64,000 nt of DNA from Shewanella sp. Isolate11 (GCF_022398315.1 NZ_JAKEVF010000002.1:409279-473278); one strand, 5' to 3'. Shown: positions 48,762 to 58,825, counted from the first letter of the stretch. Notes: generated by a model from the letters alone, not told the origin. Program-made: numbers and translations.

Positions 48762-49712
48762 ATGAAAAATCAATATGTTGCTATTTTGGGCCTGCTATTT
48801 TCAGGCTCGGCTCTCGCTGCGAATCCTGTGATAACCGATGTGTTTACCGCCGATCCGGCGCCTATGGTACATGGTGATACTGTCTATGTTTATGTCGGTC
48901 ACGATGAAGCTAAGCCAGATGAAGGATACACAATGCATGAGTGGTTGGTGTACTCCTCGACAGATATGGTTAATTGGAAATCTTATCCATCTCCTTTAAA
49001 ACCCACTGACTTTAGCTGGTCATCAGGTGAAGCCTGGGCGGGTCATGTCATCGAAAAAGAGGGAAAATTCTATTGGTATACCACCAGTGAGCATAAAACC
49101 ATACATGGTAAGGCCATTGGTGTTGCGGTCAGTGACTCTCCTACCGGACCATTTAAAGACGCCCGCGGGTCTGCATTAATCACCAATGATATGACCAAAG
49201 CCACCGATATTAGCTGGGATGATATCGATCCGGCTGCTTATATCGATGAAGATGGCCAAGCTTGGTTGTTCTGGGGAAATCAAAAGGCTTATTACGCTAA
49301 ATTGAAACCCAATATGATTGAATTAGATGGTGCTATTCATGTTATCCCAGATGCACAGGTGAAAGATTTTACAGAGGCACCTTGGGTCCATAAACGTGGC
49401 GATACTTACTACCTGACTTATGCCACTGGATTCCCAGAAAGAACCGCTTATTCAACCGCCACTGACATTCAAGGTCCTTGGACTTATCAAGGCGTCATTG
49501 CAGAAGGTGCAGCAAACAGTAATACCATCCACCAAGGAATTGTTGATTTTAAAGGTGAGACTTATTTCTTTTATCACAATGGCATGATGCAACATCCGAA
49601 CACTGGTGGCAGTTTCCGTCGTTCAACAACGATTGACTACCTGTATTACAATGAGGACGGCAGCATTAAGCCAATCATTCAAACATCGGCAGGTGTGAAG
49701 CCTGTAAAATAG
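48762..49712 (+). CDS. secreted GH43-family glycoside hydrolase
   Basis: 316 residues. Signal peptide MKNQYVAILGLLFSGSALAA, cleaved after ALA. The five-bladed GH43 propeller is recognisable: general base Asp31 in ADPAPMVHG, the pKa-modulating Asp156 in WDDIDPAAY, and general acid Glu205 in FTEAPWVHK. Expected activity on arabinose- or xylose-containing glycans; the substrate cannot be assigned. No transporter, regulator or other CAZyme genes adjoin it, which is unusual for such an enzyme. Confidence 0.9.
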   Translation: MKNQYVAILGLLFSGSALAANPVITDVFTADPAPMVHGDTVYVYVGHDEAKPDEGYTMHEWLVYSSTDMVNWKSYPSPLKPTDFSWSSGEAWAGHVIEKEGKFYWYTTSEHKTIHGKAIGVAVSDSPTGPFKDARGSALITNDMTKATDISWDDIDPAAYIDEDGQAWLFWGNQKAYYAKLKPNMIELDGAIHVIPDAQVKDFTEAPWVHKRGDTYYLTYATGFPERTAYSTATDIQGPWTYQGVIAEGAANSNTIHQGIVDFKGETYFFYHNGMMQHPNTGGSFRRSTTIDYLYYNEDGSIKPIIQTSAGVKPVK

Positions 49713-49740
49713 CTCACTAAAGAAGTGATTGAATCAGAAT

Positions 49741-49786
49741 TATAGAGACAAAAAAACGCGCTTAATGCGCGTTTTTTGTCTCTATA
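49741..49786. terminator. very long bidirectional terminator between GH43 gene and marC
   Basis: A stem of about 20 bp (TATAGAGAC, A tract, CGCGC paired with GCGCG, T tract, GTCTCTATA; one A is bulged) with a 5-nt loop. It serves both convergent genes. Confidence 0.9.
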
Positions 49787-49798
49787 AAGTTGTTCCAA

Positions 49799-50440
49799 TT
49801 ATGAGCCAATGACACTGGGAAATAAGCCTTTAAAACCAGCGGCAATCACTTCAATACCAATTGACAGCATTAATAGCCCCATCAAACGAGTGATCACGTT
49901 AATTCCGGTTTTACCCAATAATTTAAAAATCATCGGCGCCATTCTAAACAAGGCAAAACTGGTTAATCCAAATAGCACCACGGTTATCGACATGCCTATC
50001 AGATCCGTTATGGTATTGTGCTGCGCCGCAGACACAACAACCGAACTAATTGCACCGGGTCCCGCCATCAAAGGTAATGCGAGAGGAACCACGGCAACTG
50101 ATTCCATACCAGATGCTTCACGGTCTTCCTCTTGGTTACGTTTGACCTCACCCAATTTACCTTGAAGCATCGACATGGCGATAATAGCAATCAGGAAACC
50201 ACCTGCAATTCTGAAGGCTGATAGCGAAATGCTAAACATATTCAAAATATGCTGGCCCGCTACAATCGTCACTAGCAAAATGATCACCACCGCGATATTG
50301 GCATGTTTAGCCGTTTGATTTCGTTCAACTTCGCTCTGGTGGCTGGTTAAACTCACAAATACGGGTAATAGACCTATCGGGTTTATGATAGCGACTAAAC
50401 CAAGAAAAAATTTAACAAAAAGTGTTAAATCCAATGCCAT
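49799..50440 (-). CDS. MarC/YchE-family integral membrane protein
   Basis: 213 residues, six hydrophobic segments. The family signature is clear: FLGLVAIINPIGLLPVFVSLT at the start and PLALPLMAGPGAISSVVV in the middle. Formerly called a multiple antibiotic resistance protein, but that role has been withdrawn and the function is unknown. It has no partner gene. Confidence 0.93.
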   Translation of the reverse strand: MALDLTLFVKFFLGLVAIINPIGLLPVFVSLTSHQSEVERNQTAKHANIAVVIILLVTIVAGQHILNMFSISLSAFRIAGGFLIAIIAMSMLQGKLGEVKRNQEEDREASGMESVAVVPLALPLMAGPGAISSVVVSAAQHNTITDLIGMSITVVLFGLTSFALFRMAPMIFKLLGKTGINVITRLMGLLMLSIGIEVIAAGFKGLFPSVIGS

Positions 50441-50717
50441 GTCCTCAGTGACTTTTACTAGTTTGACTAGGTGTTAAAAGTAGTGGTGATAAAAAAACGC
50501 TACTTTACATTATTGTTTAATTTTCAGGAAATGAGATTTTCAGGTGTAACTCACAACTTTGACTTAAATATACTAATACAAAAGCTTTTTTTAGCGGCAC
50601 TCACTCATCTTCTTCTAAATAAAATACATTTTGTCCACACCATAAAAATTATTAGTTATCCAAGACCGACTATCCAGGCTATAACGGCGCACCTTTACCC
50701 GTGGATCTTCTATTTAA

Positions 50718-51347
50718 TTGAATAGCTTAGCAGCCGTAGATAATACTGCGAACTTAAATCATATTTGCGACGGTTTAGCCGAAAAAGGCTATGTCATTCT
50801 CAATCAATTATTTTCAGATCAGTTACTCGAACAACTGGCCAATAATTTAACTCAACTGGACGCCAATCAATTCAAAACTGCTGCTATCGGAAGACAACAT
50901 GATCAGCAAGTGGTTGAGTCAATTAGAAGAGATAAGATTTGCTGGTTAAATGATTCGATGACCTTTGCATCGCCCTACTTTGAATGGTCTGAACAACTGA
51001 GATTAGCGGTTAATCGTCACTTCTTTTTAGGCTTGTTCGATTACGAAACCATGTTTGCCTATTATGAACCGGGAGCATTTTATAAACGCCATTTGGATGC
51101 TTTTAAAGGACAATCGAACCGTAAGTTGACGTCCATTTTGTATCTTAATAAAGAGTGGCAACAAGGAGATGGCGGCGAGTTATTGATCTATCAAGGTGAC
51201 CAGCCCCAGCCTTTTGCTACAGTAGAACCTAGGTTTGGCACCATGGTGATTTTTTTCAGTGAACAATTTCCTCACGAAGTCACCCTTTCAAAAAAAGATA
51301 GGTATAGCCTGACGGGTTGGTACCGAATAAATCAAGGTATTCTCTGA
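50718..51347 (+). CDS. 2-oxoglutarate/Fe(II)-dependent oxygenase, prolyl-4-hydroxylase type
   Basis: 209 residues. The jelly-roll core has iron ligands His125 and Asp127 (YKRHLDAF) and His186 (FPHEVTL), with Arg195 for 2-oxoglutarate. The SM-20/EGLN-like signature LTSILYLNKEWQQGDGGEL is present. Close in style to the Pseudomonas prolyl hydroxylase that hydroxylates EF-Tu. The frame begins at TTG 50718, directly after an in-frame TAA; no ATG or GTG is available before conserved sequence, so TTG is used although the ribosome-binding site is weak. Confidence 0.85.
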   Translation: MNSLAAVDNTANLNHICDGLAEKGYVILNQLFSDQLLEQLANNLTQLDANQFKTAAIGRQHDQQVVESIRRDKICWLNDSMTFASPYFEWSEQLRLAVNRHFFLGLFDYETMFAYYEPGAFYKRHLDAFKGQSNRKLTSILYLNKEWQQGDGGELLIYQGDQPQPFATVEPRFGTMVIFFSEQFPHEVTLSKKDRYSLTGWYRINQGIL

Positions 51348-51378
51348 TCCCATAAAAGGTATTCTCTATCTTATAAAA

Positions 51379-51404
51379 AAAGCCAGAACAACTGTTCTGG
51401 CTTT
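51379..51404. terminator. bidirectional terminator between the oxygenase and S9 peptidase genes
   Basis: A 12-bp stem (51379-51390 with 51393-51404), short loop, A tract left and T's right. Confidence 0.85.
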
Positions 51405-51425
51405 ATTGTGATCGGGTTTCAAATA

Positions 51426-53474
51426 TTATTTTTTAGTCCAGCGATCCATCCAACCTAATACTTTAGCGTACCACTGCTCCAAGTTATCAGGGTTTAAGAT
51501 CCAGTGGTTTTCATCTGGATAAATTAGTAATTCAGATGGAATACCTTTACGCTGCATAAAGGTGAACGCCGCTAAGCCTTGACCATATGGAACACGGAAA
51601 TCTTTCTCACCGTGGATCACTAACATTGGTGTCTTCCAGTTTTCTACATAGTTCACTGGATTAAACTTCTCAAACAATGCTTTGTTTTCTTCATAAGGGC
51701 CACCGAATTCAAATTCAGGGAACCATAGCTCTTCAGTCACATAGTACATAGAACGCATATCGAACAAACCCGCGTGATTAACTAAACAGTTAAAACCATC
51801 ACTCCAATTACCTTGGATCCAGTTCATCATGTAACCACCGTAGGAGCCACCTAATGCACAGGTACGAGTACTGTCTAACCACTTCTGTTGCTCTGTAACC
51901 GCAGCAAGACCTTTTTGCAGATCTTCTAGTGGCTTGCCGCCCCAATCTTTAGTGATTGAATCGGTAAATGCCTGACCATAACCGGTTGAGCCGTGGAAAT
52001 CGATCATCACCACACCATAACCTGCACCAGCCCACAATTGGGCATTCCAACGACCGCTGAACGAGTTACCAAATGAACCTTGTGGGCCACCGTGAACTAA
52101 GAAAGCAATAGGATACTTCTTACCCGCTTTATAGTTAGCCGGCTTAATCCAGTAACCATGTACGGTTTCATTATTCCAGCCCTTGAAGTTAAACTGCTGG
52201 TATTCACCAAATTTTATCTTAGCTAGCTTTTCTTTATTAACTTCAGTAAGACGCTGCTTATTTTGGCCATCTAATGCCACAGTATAAAGATCGCCAGGCT
52301 CAACCAGACTCTTATGGTTAAACAGGATCTTATCTTGGCTTACACCAACGATGCTGTTACTGCCTTGGTTATAGATAGTTTTCACATCACCAAACTGCGT
52401 GTTAACTTCGAAAATCGTAACTTGTCCTACATCTTGAGCGGTTACGTAAAGCGTGCGGTTATCACTACCAAAGCTCACCGAACTTGGACTGCGATCCCAC
52501 AGAGGTGCAACTTCTTTCTCTTGGCCGGTGACCATGTCACGTAACATGATGCGGTAACGGTCTGCTTCAAAGCCTGGCTTAGTCATGGCTAAGTAAGCCA
52601 TGTAACGGCCATCACTTGAGAATGTTGGTTGTGCATCCCATGCTTTATTAGCTTCAGTCAAGTTTTTCGCTTTACCACCAGTGACAGCGACTTGCCATAA
52701 ATCATAGTTAGTTTCCCAAGCTTGTGATTTGCTTGGTGCTTTAGCACTGTAAACCACATACTTGCCATCAGGACTAAAGGTTACCTCTTCCATACCAGAG
52801 AAAGGCATTGGGGGTGTTTCTGTATCTAAGCCACTGGTAATGTCCACTGGCGCAGTGATGGTTTCACCATTTAATTGAGCCACAAAAAGATGACTACGGC
52901 TATGATCACCCCAAGTATCCCAATGGCGTACCATTAACTGATCATATTCACGCCCCGTAGATTTACGCTCAGATTCGGCAGCAAATTTATCGGCGCTACA
53001 GGTGAGATCTTTACACTCTGGGAATACACGCACATTGAAAACCACTTGTTGGCTATCTTGTGATAGTTTGAAGCCTTCAATATTCAACGGTAGGTTAGAG
53101 ATTTTTTGCGCTTCACCGCCATCTAATGCCAGTTCATATAACTGCGAACTACCATCACGGCCAGCTAGGAAAAAGATACTTTTGTCATCATGACTAAAGG
53201 CAACGCTGTGTTCGGTTCCCTTAGCAGATGTAATTCGCTTAGCCGTACCTGACCCATCAACAGCTTGAATATAAAGATCTGATTCAGCATCTCCATTTTC
53301 ATCAATATTTTTCACAGCATAAACGACTTTAGTGCCATCATGTGACATTGCAGCCGAATGCAGCTTATTCATTTTTACAAGATCTTGAACCTTAAAAGGC
53401 TCTGGACTAGCAGCGTTAGCGCCTAATGCCACACCTGCGGCAGCTAACGAAAGTATGATTGCAGTTTTTTTCAT
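51426..53474 (-). CDS. S9-family (prolyl oligopeptidase) serine peptidase, exported
   Basis: 682 residues from the ATG at 53474, the start of a clear signal peptide (MKKTAIILSLAAAGVALGANA). A propeller domain with repeated DGTKVVYA, DDKSIFFLAG, DGKYVVYSA and DGRYMAYLA blades precedes an alpha/beta-hydrolase domain: nucleophile GGSYGGYMMNW, acid Asp in HGEKDFRVPYGQ and His in PDENHWILNPDN. It resembles dipeptidyl or acylaminoacyl peptidases that process exogenous peptides in the periplasm. It has its own terminator; no operon partners. Confidence 0.93.
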   Translation of the reverse strand: MKKTAIILSLAAAGVALGANAASPEPFKVQDLVKMNKLHSAAMSHDGTKVVYAVKNIDENGDAESDLYIQAVDGSGTAKRITSAKGTEHSVAFSHDDKSIFFLAGRDGSSQLYELALDGGEAQKISNLPLNIEGFKLSQDSQQVVFNVRVFPECKDLTCSADKFAAESERKSTGREYDQLMVRHWDTWGDHSRSHLFVAQLNGETITAPVDITSGLDTETPPMPFSGMEEVTFSPDGKYVVYSAKAPSKSQAWETNYDLWQVAVTGGKAKNLTEANKAWDAQPTFSSDGRYMAYLAMTKPGFEADRYRIMLRDMVTGQEKEVAPLWDRSPSSVSFGSDNRTLYVTAQDVGQVTIFEVNTQFGDVKTIYNQGSNSIVGVSQDKILFNHKSLVEPGDLYTVALDGQNKQRLTEVNKEKLAKIKFGEYQQFNFKGWNNETVHGYWIKPANYKAGKKYPIAFLVHGGPQGSFGNSFSGRWNAQLWAGAGYGVVMIDFHGSTGYGQAFTDSITKDWGGKPLEDLQKGLAAVTEQQKWLDSTRTCALGGSYGGYMMNWIQGNWSDGFNCLVNHAGLFDMRSMYYVTEELWFPEFEFGGPYEENKALFEKFNPVNYVENWKTPMLVIHGEKDFRVPYGQGLAAFTFMQRKGIPSELLIYPDENHWILNPDNLEQWYAKVLGWMDRWTKK

Positions 53475-53610
53475 TGTTATAGTCATCTTTTTGGAGTGGA
53501 GATCAGAGAATCCTGATCCAAAATAGCTAAACGCAAAAGCACACTAAACAAAAGTTGGGGATTAGGCAAGCCGCCTATCCCCAATGATTTTATCAATGTG
53601 TAAATATTTA

Positions 53611-55128
53611 TTAGCTGAGTTTAACCTTCCAAGTTGCCGGACCGGTTTCATGGGCGTTAACCCCTTCGCTGTCAACAGCAACGGTCACTGGCATATCTTG
53701 TACATCAAACTCATAAATGGCTTCCATACCAAGATCTTCAAAAGCCACGACACGCGACTTCTTGATAGCTTTCGATACTAGGTAAGCGGCACCGCCGACT
53801 GCCATTAGATAGACAGCTTTGTGCTTCTTAATCGACTCAACTGTTGCTGGACCACGCTCAGCCTTACCAATCATGCCCATCAAACCGGTTTTATCCAACA
53901 TCAAGTCGGTAAACTTATCCATACGTGTCGCTGTGGTTGGCCCCGCGGGACCAACAACCTCTCCGCCAACGGGATCTACTGGACCGACGTAATAGATAAA
54001 TTTACCGGTAAAATCCACGCCTTCAGGCAGACCTTCACCACTTTCAATAAGAGTTTGAATACGTTTATGTGCCGCATCACGTCCAGTAAGCATCTTGCCG
54101 TTGAGGAGTAATACATCACCGCTCTTCCACTGTTCGATATCGGCTTGAGTGACAGTGTTAAGGTCGACACGACGAACATCTTGACCCGCTTCACGAGTGA
54201 TCTCTGGCCAATCACTTAGGGAAGGAGGCGTTAGCTCTGCAGGGCCGCTACCATCGAGGTGGAAATGCACATGACGCGTTGCCGCGCAGTTAGGGATCAT
54301 CACCACAGGCTTAGACGCCGCGTGAGTCGGGGCCGATTTTATTTTGATATCCAAAACTGTGGTTAAACCACCTAAACCTTGAGCACCAATACCTAATTTG
54401 TTAGCACGCTCGAAAATTTCAAGACGCAGCTTTTCGTCAGTGGTTTCTGCACCGCGAGCCTGCAACTCATGAATATCAACTGGATCCATTAAGGCTTCTT
54501 TAGCCATCACAGCGGCTTTTTCAGCAGTACCACCAATGCCTATGCCTAACATTCCTGGTGGACACCAACCGGCGCCCATCGTCGGTAAGGTTTTCTCAAC
54601 CCACTGGGCAATATCATCTGAAGGGTTCAGCATCACCATCTTAGATTTGTTTTCCGATCCACCACCTTTAGCCGCAATCGCCACCTCAACATGATTGCCT
54701 GGAACCATATCGATATGCACAACTGATGGTGTATTGTCACGGGTGTTCTTACGAGCACCGGCAGGATCTTCAACGATAGATGCACGTAGCGGATTGTCTG
54801 GGTTAGTGTAAGCGCGGCGGACACCTTCATCGACCATTTGCTGTACTGTCATATCGTGCTTGTCCCACTGCACCCCCATACCCACTTTAACGAAACAAGT
54901 GACGATACCGGTATCTTGACATAAAGGACGCTTACCTTCGGCCGACATGCGAGAATTGATCAAGATCTGCGCGATTGCATCCTTTGCAGCCACACTTTGC
55001 TCTTTTTCATAAGCTTCGCTCATGGCATCGACAAAGTCTTTTGGGTGATAATAAGAGATATATTGCAGTGCGTCAGCAACGCTCTCAATGAGATCCGCTT
55101 GCTTGATGATGGGCTGTTGTTTACTCAC
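53611..55128 (-). CDS. fumA: fumarate hydratase, class I (4Fe-4S)
   Basis: Interconverts fumarate and malate in the TCA cycle. About 505 residues; I use the GTG at 55128, which follows AAGGAAA five bases away, though an in-frame GTG at 55146 exists. Class I features: RPLCQDTGIVTCFVKVG (cluster Cys), MGAGWCPPGMLGIGIGGTAEKA, MIPNCAATRHVHFHLDG and VGPAGPTTATRMDKF. The oxygen-labile Fe-S type, distinct from FumC. A CRP-like site lies about 60 bp upstream. Confidence 0.95.
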   Translation of the reverse strand: MSKQQPIIKQADLIESVADALQYISYYHPKDFVDAMSEAYEKEQSVAAKDAIAQILINSRMSAEGKRPLCQDTGIVTCFVKVGMGVQWDKHDMTVQQMVDEGVRRAYTNPDNPLRASIVEDPAGARKNTRDNTPSVVHIDMVPGNHVEVAIAAKGGGSENKSKMVMLNPSDDIAQWVEKTLPTMGAGWCPPGMLGIGIGGTAEKAAVMAKEALMDPVDIHELQARGAETTDEKLRLEIFERANKLGIGAQGLGGLTTVLDIKIKSAPTHAASKPVVMIPNCAATRHVHFHLDGSGPAELTPPSLSDWPEITREAGQDVRRVDLNTVTQADIEQWKSGDVLLLNGKMLTGRDAAHKRIQTLIESGEGLPEGVDFTGKFIYYVGPVDPVGGEVVGPAGPTTATRMDKFTDLMLDKTGLMGMIGKAERGPATVESIKKHKAVYLMAVGGAAYLVSKAIKKSRVVAFEDLGMEAIYEFDVQDMPVTVAVDSEGVNAHETGPATWKVKLS

Positions 55129-55187
55129 AGACGTTTCCTTTCTCACAGTTTAGTTATGCATCGCCCTATTTTTAGGGTCGCGTATTA

Positions 55188-55203
55188 TTTGAATCTGTTC
55201 ACA
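55188..55203. promoter_or_regulatory. CRP-like binding site upstream of fumarase gene
   Basis: TTTGAATCTGTTCACA; on the opposite strand TGTGA-N6-TCAAA, nine of ten positions of the CRP consensus. It lies about 60 bp before fumA and a similar distance before pabB. A fumarase promoter is a reasonable CRP target in Shewanella. Confidence 0.4.
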
Positions 55204-55260
55204 ATATGATACTCTTTCGTGACTTTTAGGGGAACATCACTTTTTAGATAAGGTTAATAG

Positions 55261-56721
55261 ATGGTTTATTCGTCAACTCCGGGCGTTGTAGTAAAAAACC
55301 TAGACTGGCAAATAGCCACCACCACGCTTTTTAGCCACTTTTGTCATCAACCTTGGGCTATGTTACTCGACTCCGCCGATGCCGATCATATCGATGCACG
55401 TTATGACATTATCGTTGCCGAGCCTATCGCCACTCTGGTGACCCAAGCAGATACCACAACCATTTGCCATTTGTCAGGTGCGGTATCGAATCAGTCTGAG
55501 CAAAGTGATACCGACCCATTCAAGTTATTACAACAGCAATTGGCGCACTATTTTCCACATGTAACGCATTGCGATTTGCCATTTAGCGGCGGCGCTGTCG
55601 GTACATTCAGTTACGATTTAGGCCGCCGTATCGAAACCTTACCCGCCATTGCAAACACAGATATTCAATTACCAGAAATGAATGTGGGCCTTTATCTATG
55701 GGCACTTATTTTTGATAAGCAGTTTAAGCAGTGGTCTATGGTGCATTATTTAGGCGAAACCGCCCTCGAACAGCAATTGACTAAAATAGAAGCTCTTCTG
55801 TCGAATGTAGAGCCTTTAGCTGATATAGAGCCTTCAGCCAATATAGAGCCCTCAGCTAATAAAGAGCCCTCAGCCCCATTTAAACTGACATCGACTTGGC
55901 AATCGCAAATAGATAAACAAGCCTATATCGACAAATTTAATCGAGTGCAATCTTACCTACACAGCGGTGATTGTTATCAAATAAACCTGACTCAACGTTT
56001 TGAAGCCAGCTATCAAGGCGATGAATGGCAGGCTTATCAGAAGCTACGTAAGACCAACAAAGCGCCCTTTTCTGCTTTTATTCGCACGCCAAATAATGCC
56101 TTGCTGTCGATATCGCCTGAGCGTTTTATTCAGTTGAGGGGCAATGCCATACAAACCAAACCTATCAAGGGCACCTCGCCACGTTCAAATGATCCCCAAG
56201 GTGATGAATTAGCTAAGCAACATCTTGTCAACTCAGAGAAAGATCGCGCCGAAAACCTGATGATTGTAGACCTACTGCGAAATGACATCGGCAAAGTTGC
56301 TCAAAGTGGCAGCGTCAATGTGCCTAAACTATTTGATATCGAAAGTTTCCCTGCGGTTCATCATTTGGTGAGCACGGTAACGGCTAAACTCGCTCCTGAG
56401 TATCACGCCAGCGACCTATTACGCGCAGCCTTTCCCGGTGGCTCAATAACTGGCGCGCCCAAAATTCGTGCAATGGAGATCATCGAGGAGCTAGAGCCTT
56501 CTCGTCGTAGCCTTTATTGCGGCTCTATTGGTTATATCAGCCAAGATGGGCAGATGGATTCAAGCATCACCATACGCACTTTAGTAGCCGAAAAGAACAA
56601 ACTCTATTGCTGGGCTGGCGGCGGCATTGTTGCCGATAGCCAAGTGGATGCTGAATATCAGGAGAGCTATGATAAGGTAAGTAAGATACTACCTATTTTG
56701 GCAAGTGAAGATGACGCTTGA
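55261..56721 (+). CDS. pabB: aminodeoxychorismate synthase component I
   Basis: Makes 4-amino-4-deoxychorismate for folate with PabA. 486 residues of the chorismate-binding family. The chorismate site includes GDCYQINLTQRF, PIKGTSPRS, DRAENLMIVDLLRND and FPGGSITGAPKIRAMEII. A linker near residues 183-205 holds a repeat (EPLADI/EPSANI/EPSANK/EPSA) encoded by an 18-bp near-tandem repeat, which makes this linker longer than in E. coli. The last codons overlap nudL. Confidence 0.95.
   Translation: MVYSSTPGVVVKNLDWQIATTTLFSHFCHQPWAMLLDSADADHIDARYDIIVAEPIATLVTQADTTTICHLSGAVSNQSEQSDTDPFKLLQQQLAHYFPHVTHCDLPFSGGAVGTFSYDLGRRIETLPAIANTDIQLPEMNVGLYLWALIFDKQFKQWSMVHYLGETALEQQLTKIEALLSNVEPLADIEPSANIEPSANKEPSAPFKLTSTWQSQIDKQAYIDKFNRVQSYLHSGDCYQINLTQRFEASYQGDEWQAYQKLRKTNKAPFSAFIRTPNNALLSISPERFIQLRGNAIQTKPIKGTSPRSNDPQGDELAKQHLVNSEKDRAENLMIVDLLRNDIGKVAQSGSVNVPKLFDIESFPAVHHLVSTVTAKLAPEYHASDLLRAAFPGGSITGAPKIRAMEIIEELEPSRRSLYCGSIGYISQDGQMDSSITIRTLVAEKNKLYCWAGGGIVADSQVDAEYQESYDKVSKILPILASEDDA
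55807..55875 (+). repeat. 18-bp near-tandem repeat within pabB
   Basis: Four units (three of 18 bp and one of 15 bp), each encoding EP[LS]A[DN][IK]. Third positions vary, so the array is not identical. In frame with the interdomain linker, so length changes by whole units would not shift the reading frame. Confidence 0.8.
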
Positions 56722-57280
56722 TGAGTTTAAACATCGCTACGCCCTGCAGGTCTTACCCCAAGACACTGGGCCGTCTATTGCTCGAAAACTCCGTCAAGCC
56801 GCTGTATTAGTCGCCTTAATAGAACAAGATAACGAACTTCACTTACTGCTCACTCAGCGGCCAACCCACCTTCGGGCGCATCCTGGGCAGATCAGTTTCC
56901 CTGGAGGTAAAGTCGAACAACAAGACAGTTCTATGACAGCCACTGCGCTGCGTGAAGCCTATGAAGAAATTGCCCTGCCCAAGGGCAATGTCGAAGTATT
57001 AGGGCAATACCCGACCTTTAATACTTTCACCGGTTTTGCGATCACCCCAATCATCGGGGTGGTGAAACAATCTTTCGTGCCTGTACTCGATCCAGGTGAA
57101 GTCGATGAGCTGTTTACCGTCCCCTTGTCTTTTTTATTGGAGCCTCAAAATCGCATCGAAAAACAGTTTACTCGACGCGGCGTTCAATACTCTGTGTATT
57201 TTATTCCTTTCAAACATTATATGATTTGGGGGGCAACGGCGGCGATGATCGATACATTTTGTCGTCAAATTAGCCGTTAA
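56711..57280 (+). CDS. nudL: Nudix hydrolase, coenzyme A pyrophosphatase type
   Basis: About 189 residues; Nudix box GGKVEQQDSSMTATALREAYEEI. The CoA-pyrophosphatase subgroup motif LLTQRPTHLRAHPGQISFPGG just before it supports the NudL assignment (CoA to phosphopantetheine and 3',5'-ADP). The ATG at 56711 overlaps the pabB end, so it is co-translated; a GTG at 56705 is also possible. The pabB-nudL pair is conserved with E. coli. Confidence 0.93.
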   Translation: MTLDEFKHRYALQVLPQDTGPSIARKLRQAAVLVALIEQDNELHLLLTQRPTHLRAHPGQISFPGGKVEQQDSSMTATALREAYEEIALPKGNVEVLGQYPTFNTFTGFAITPIIGVVKQSFVPVLDPGEVDELFTVPLSFLLEPQNRIEKQFTRRGVQYSVYFIPFKHYMIWGATAAMIDTFCRQISR

Positions 57281-57424
57281 CGCCTAACGACTATTCCTAC
57301 AAACACAATTATTTATCTTCAACTGTGTATATATACGGTTTTTCCCTTGAGAAAAGCCGTCAGCAAGGTAATATAAACCTCCAAAATTTTTCATAAAAAC
57401 GATTCGTTGGAGAACTAAGCAACA

Positions 57425-58825
57425 ATGAGCATTGCATCTGTCGCTTCTGTATTTAAAGGTGATTTTGCGGTTGGTTCGCAAGTGACCGTACGCGGTTGGG
57501 TAAGAACTCGCCGAGATTCCAAAGCCGGCATCTCTTTTCTTGCCGTCTATGATGGTTCCTGTTTTGACCCAATTCAGGGCGTGGTGCCAAATAGCTTAGC
57601 TAATTACGACAATGAAATTTTAAAATTGACCGCTGGCTGCTCTGTGATCATGACAGGTGAAGTTGTTGAATCTCCAGGTCAAGGTCAAGCCTATGAATTG
57701 CAAGTCAGCGCGGTTGAAGTCACAGGTTGGGTTGACGATCCCGATACGTACCCAATGGCGGCTAAGCGTCACTCTATCGAGCACCTTCGTGAATTAGCAC
57801 ATCTTCGTCCTCGTACCAATATCATTGGCGCGGTAGCACGTGTACGTAACTGTTTATCGCAAGCTATCCACCGCTTCTACAATGAAGAAGGCTTCATCTG
57901 GGTTTCTACGCCGCTTATCACAGCATCTGACTGTGAAGGCGCCGGTGAGATGTTCCGCGTATCGACATTAGATATGGAAAACTTACCACGTACCGAAGAT
58001 GGCAAAGTGGATTATAAAGAAGATTTCTTTGGTAAAGAATCTTTCTTAACGGTATCGGGTCAGTTAAACGCTGAAACCTATGCCAGCGCGCTATCAAAAG
58101 TGTATACTTTCGGCCCTACTTTCCGTGCTGAAAATTCAAACACTAGCCGCCACTTAGCCGAGTTCTGGATGGTCGAGCCTGAAGTGGCTTTCGCTGACTT
58201 AGACGATGTGGCAGGCCTTGCAGAGCGTATGTTGAAGTACTGCTTCAATGCCGTTCTACAAGAACGTCCAGATGATTTGGCATTTTTCGCTCAACGTATC
58301 GATAAAACCGTTATTGAACGTCTAGAAAACTTCGTTACCAGTGATTTCGCTCAGGTTGATTACACCGACGCCGTTGAGATCCTGAAAAACTGCGGTAAGA
58401 AGTTTGAGTTTGATGTTGAATGGGGTATCGATCTGCAATCTGAGCATGAACGCTACTTAGCCGAAGAGCACTTCAAAGCGCCTGTAGTTGTAAAGAACTA
58501 TCCAAAAGATATCAAAGCCTTCTATATGCGTTTAAACGATGATGGCAAAACCGTTGCCGCTATGGACGTTCTCGCTCCTGGTATTGGTGAGATCATCGGT
58601 GGCGCACAGCGTGAAGAGCGCCTAGATGTGCTTGATACTCGCCTTGCTGAGATGGAACTAAGCCAAGAGGATTACTGGTGGTACCGCGATCTACGTCGTT
58701 ACGGCACCGTACCTCATGCAGGTTTCGGTCTTGGTTTCGAGCGTTTGGTTTCTTACGTGACTGGTGTTTCGAACATCCGCGACGTGATCCCATTCCCTCG
58801 CGCACCTAAATCGGCTAACTTCTAA
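57425..58825 (+). CDS. asnS: asparaginyl-tRNA synthetase
   Basis: Charges tRNA-Asn. 466 residues, class IIb. The N-terminal OB-fold anticodon-binding domain ([29 protein letters not shown]) is followed by class II motifs: [42 protein letters not shown] (motif 2) and [17 protein letters not shown] (motif 3). The ATG at 57425 follows GGAGAA. Alone, with a promoter in the 144-bp gap and its own terminator. Confidence 0.98.
   Translation: MSIASVASVFKGDFAVGSQVTVRGWVRTRRDSKAGISFLAVYDGSCFDPIQGVVPNSLANYDNEILKLTAGCSVIMTGEVVESPGQGQAYELQVSAVEVTGWVDDPDTYPMAAKRHSIEHLRELAHLRPRTNIIGAVARVRNCLSQAIHRFYNEEGFIWVSTPLITASDCEGAGEMFRVSTLDMENLPRTEDGKVDYKEDFFGKESFLTVSGQLNAETYASALSKVYTFGPTFRAENSNTSRHLAEFWMVEPEVAFADLDDVAGLAERMLKYCFNAVLQERPDDLAFFAQRIDKTVIERLENFVTSDFAQVDYTDAVEILKNCGKKFEFDVEWGIDLQSEHERYLAEEHFKAPVVVKNYPKDIKAFYMRLNDDGKTVAAMDVLAPGIGEIIGGAQREERLDVLDTRLAEMELSQEDYWWYRDLRRYGTVPHAGFGLGFERLVSYVTGVSNIRDVIPFPRAPKSANF

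Noticed and set aside
50471..50725. 84-codon open frame before the oxygenase gene
   Set aside because: AT-rich, no family-like sequence, no ribosome-binding site; overlaps the likely oxygenase promoter region.
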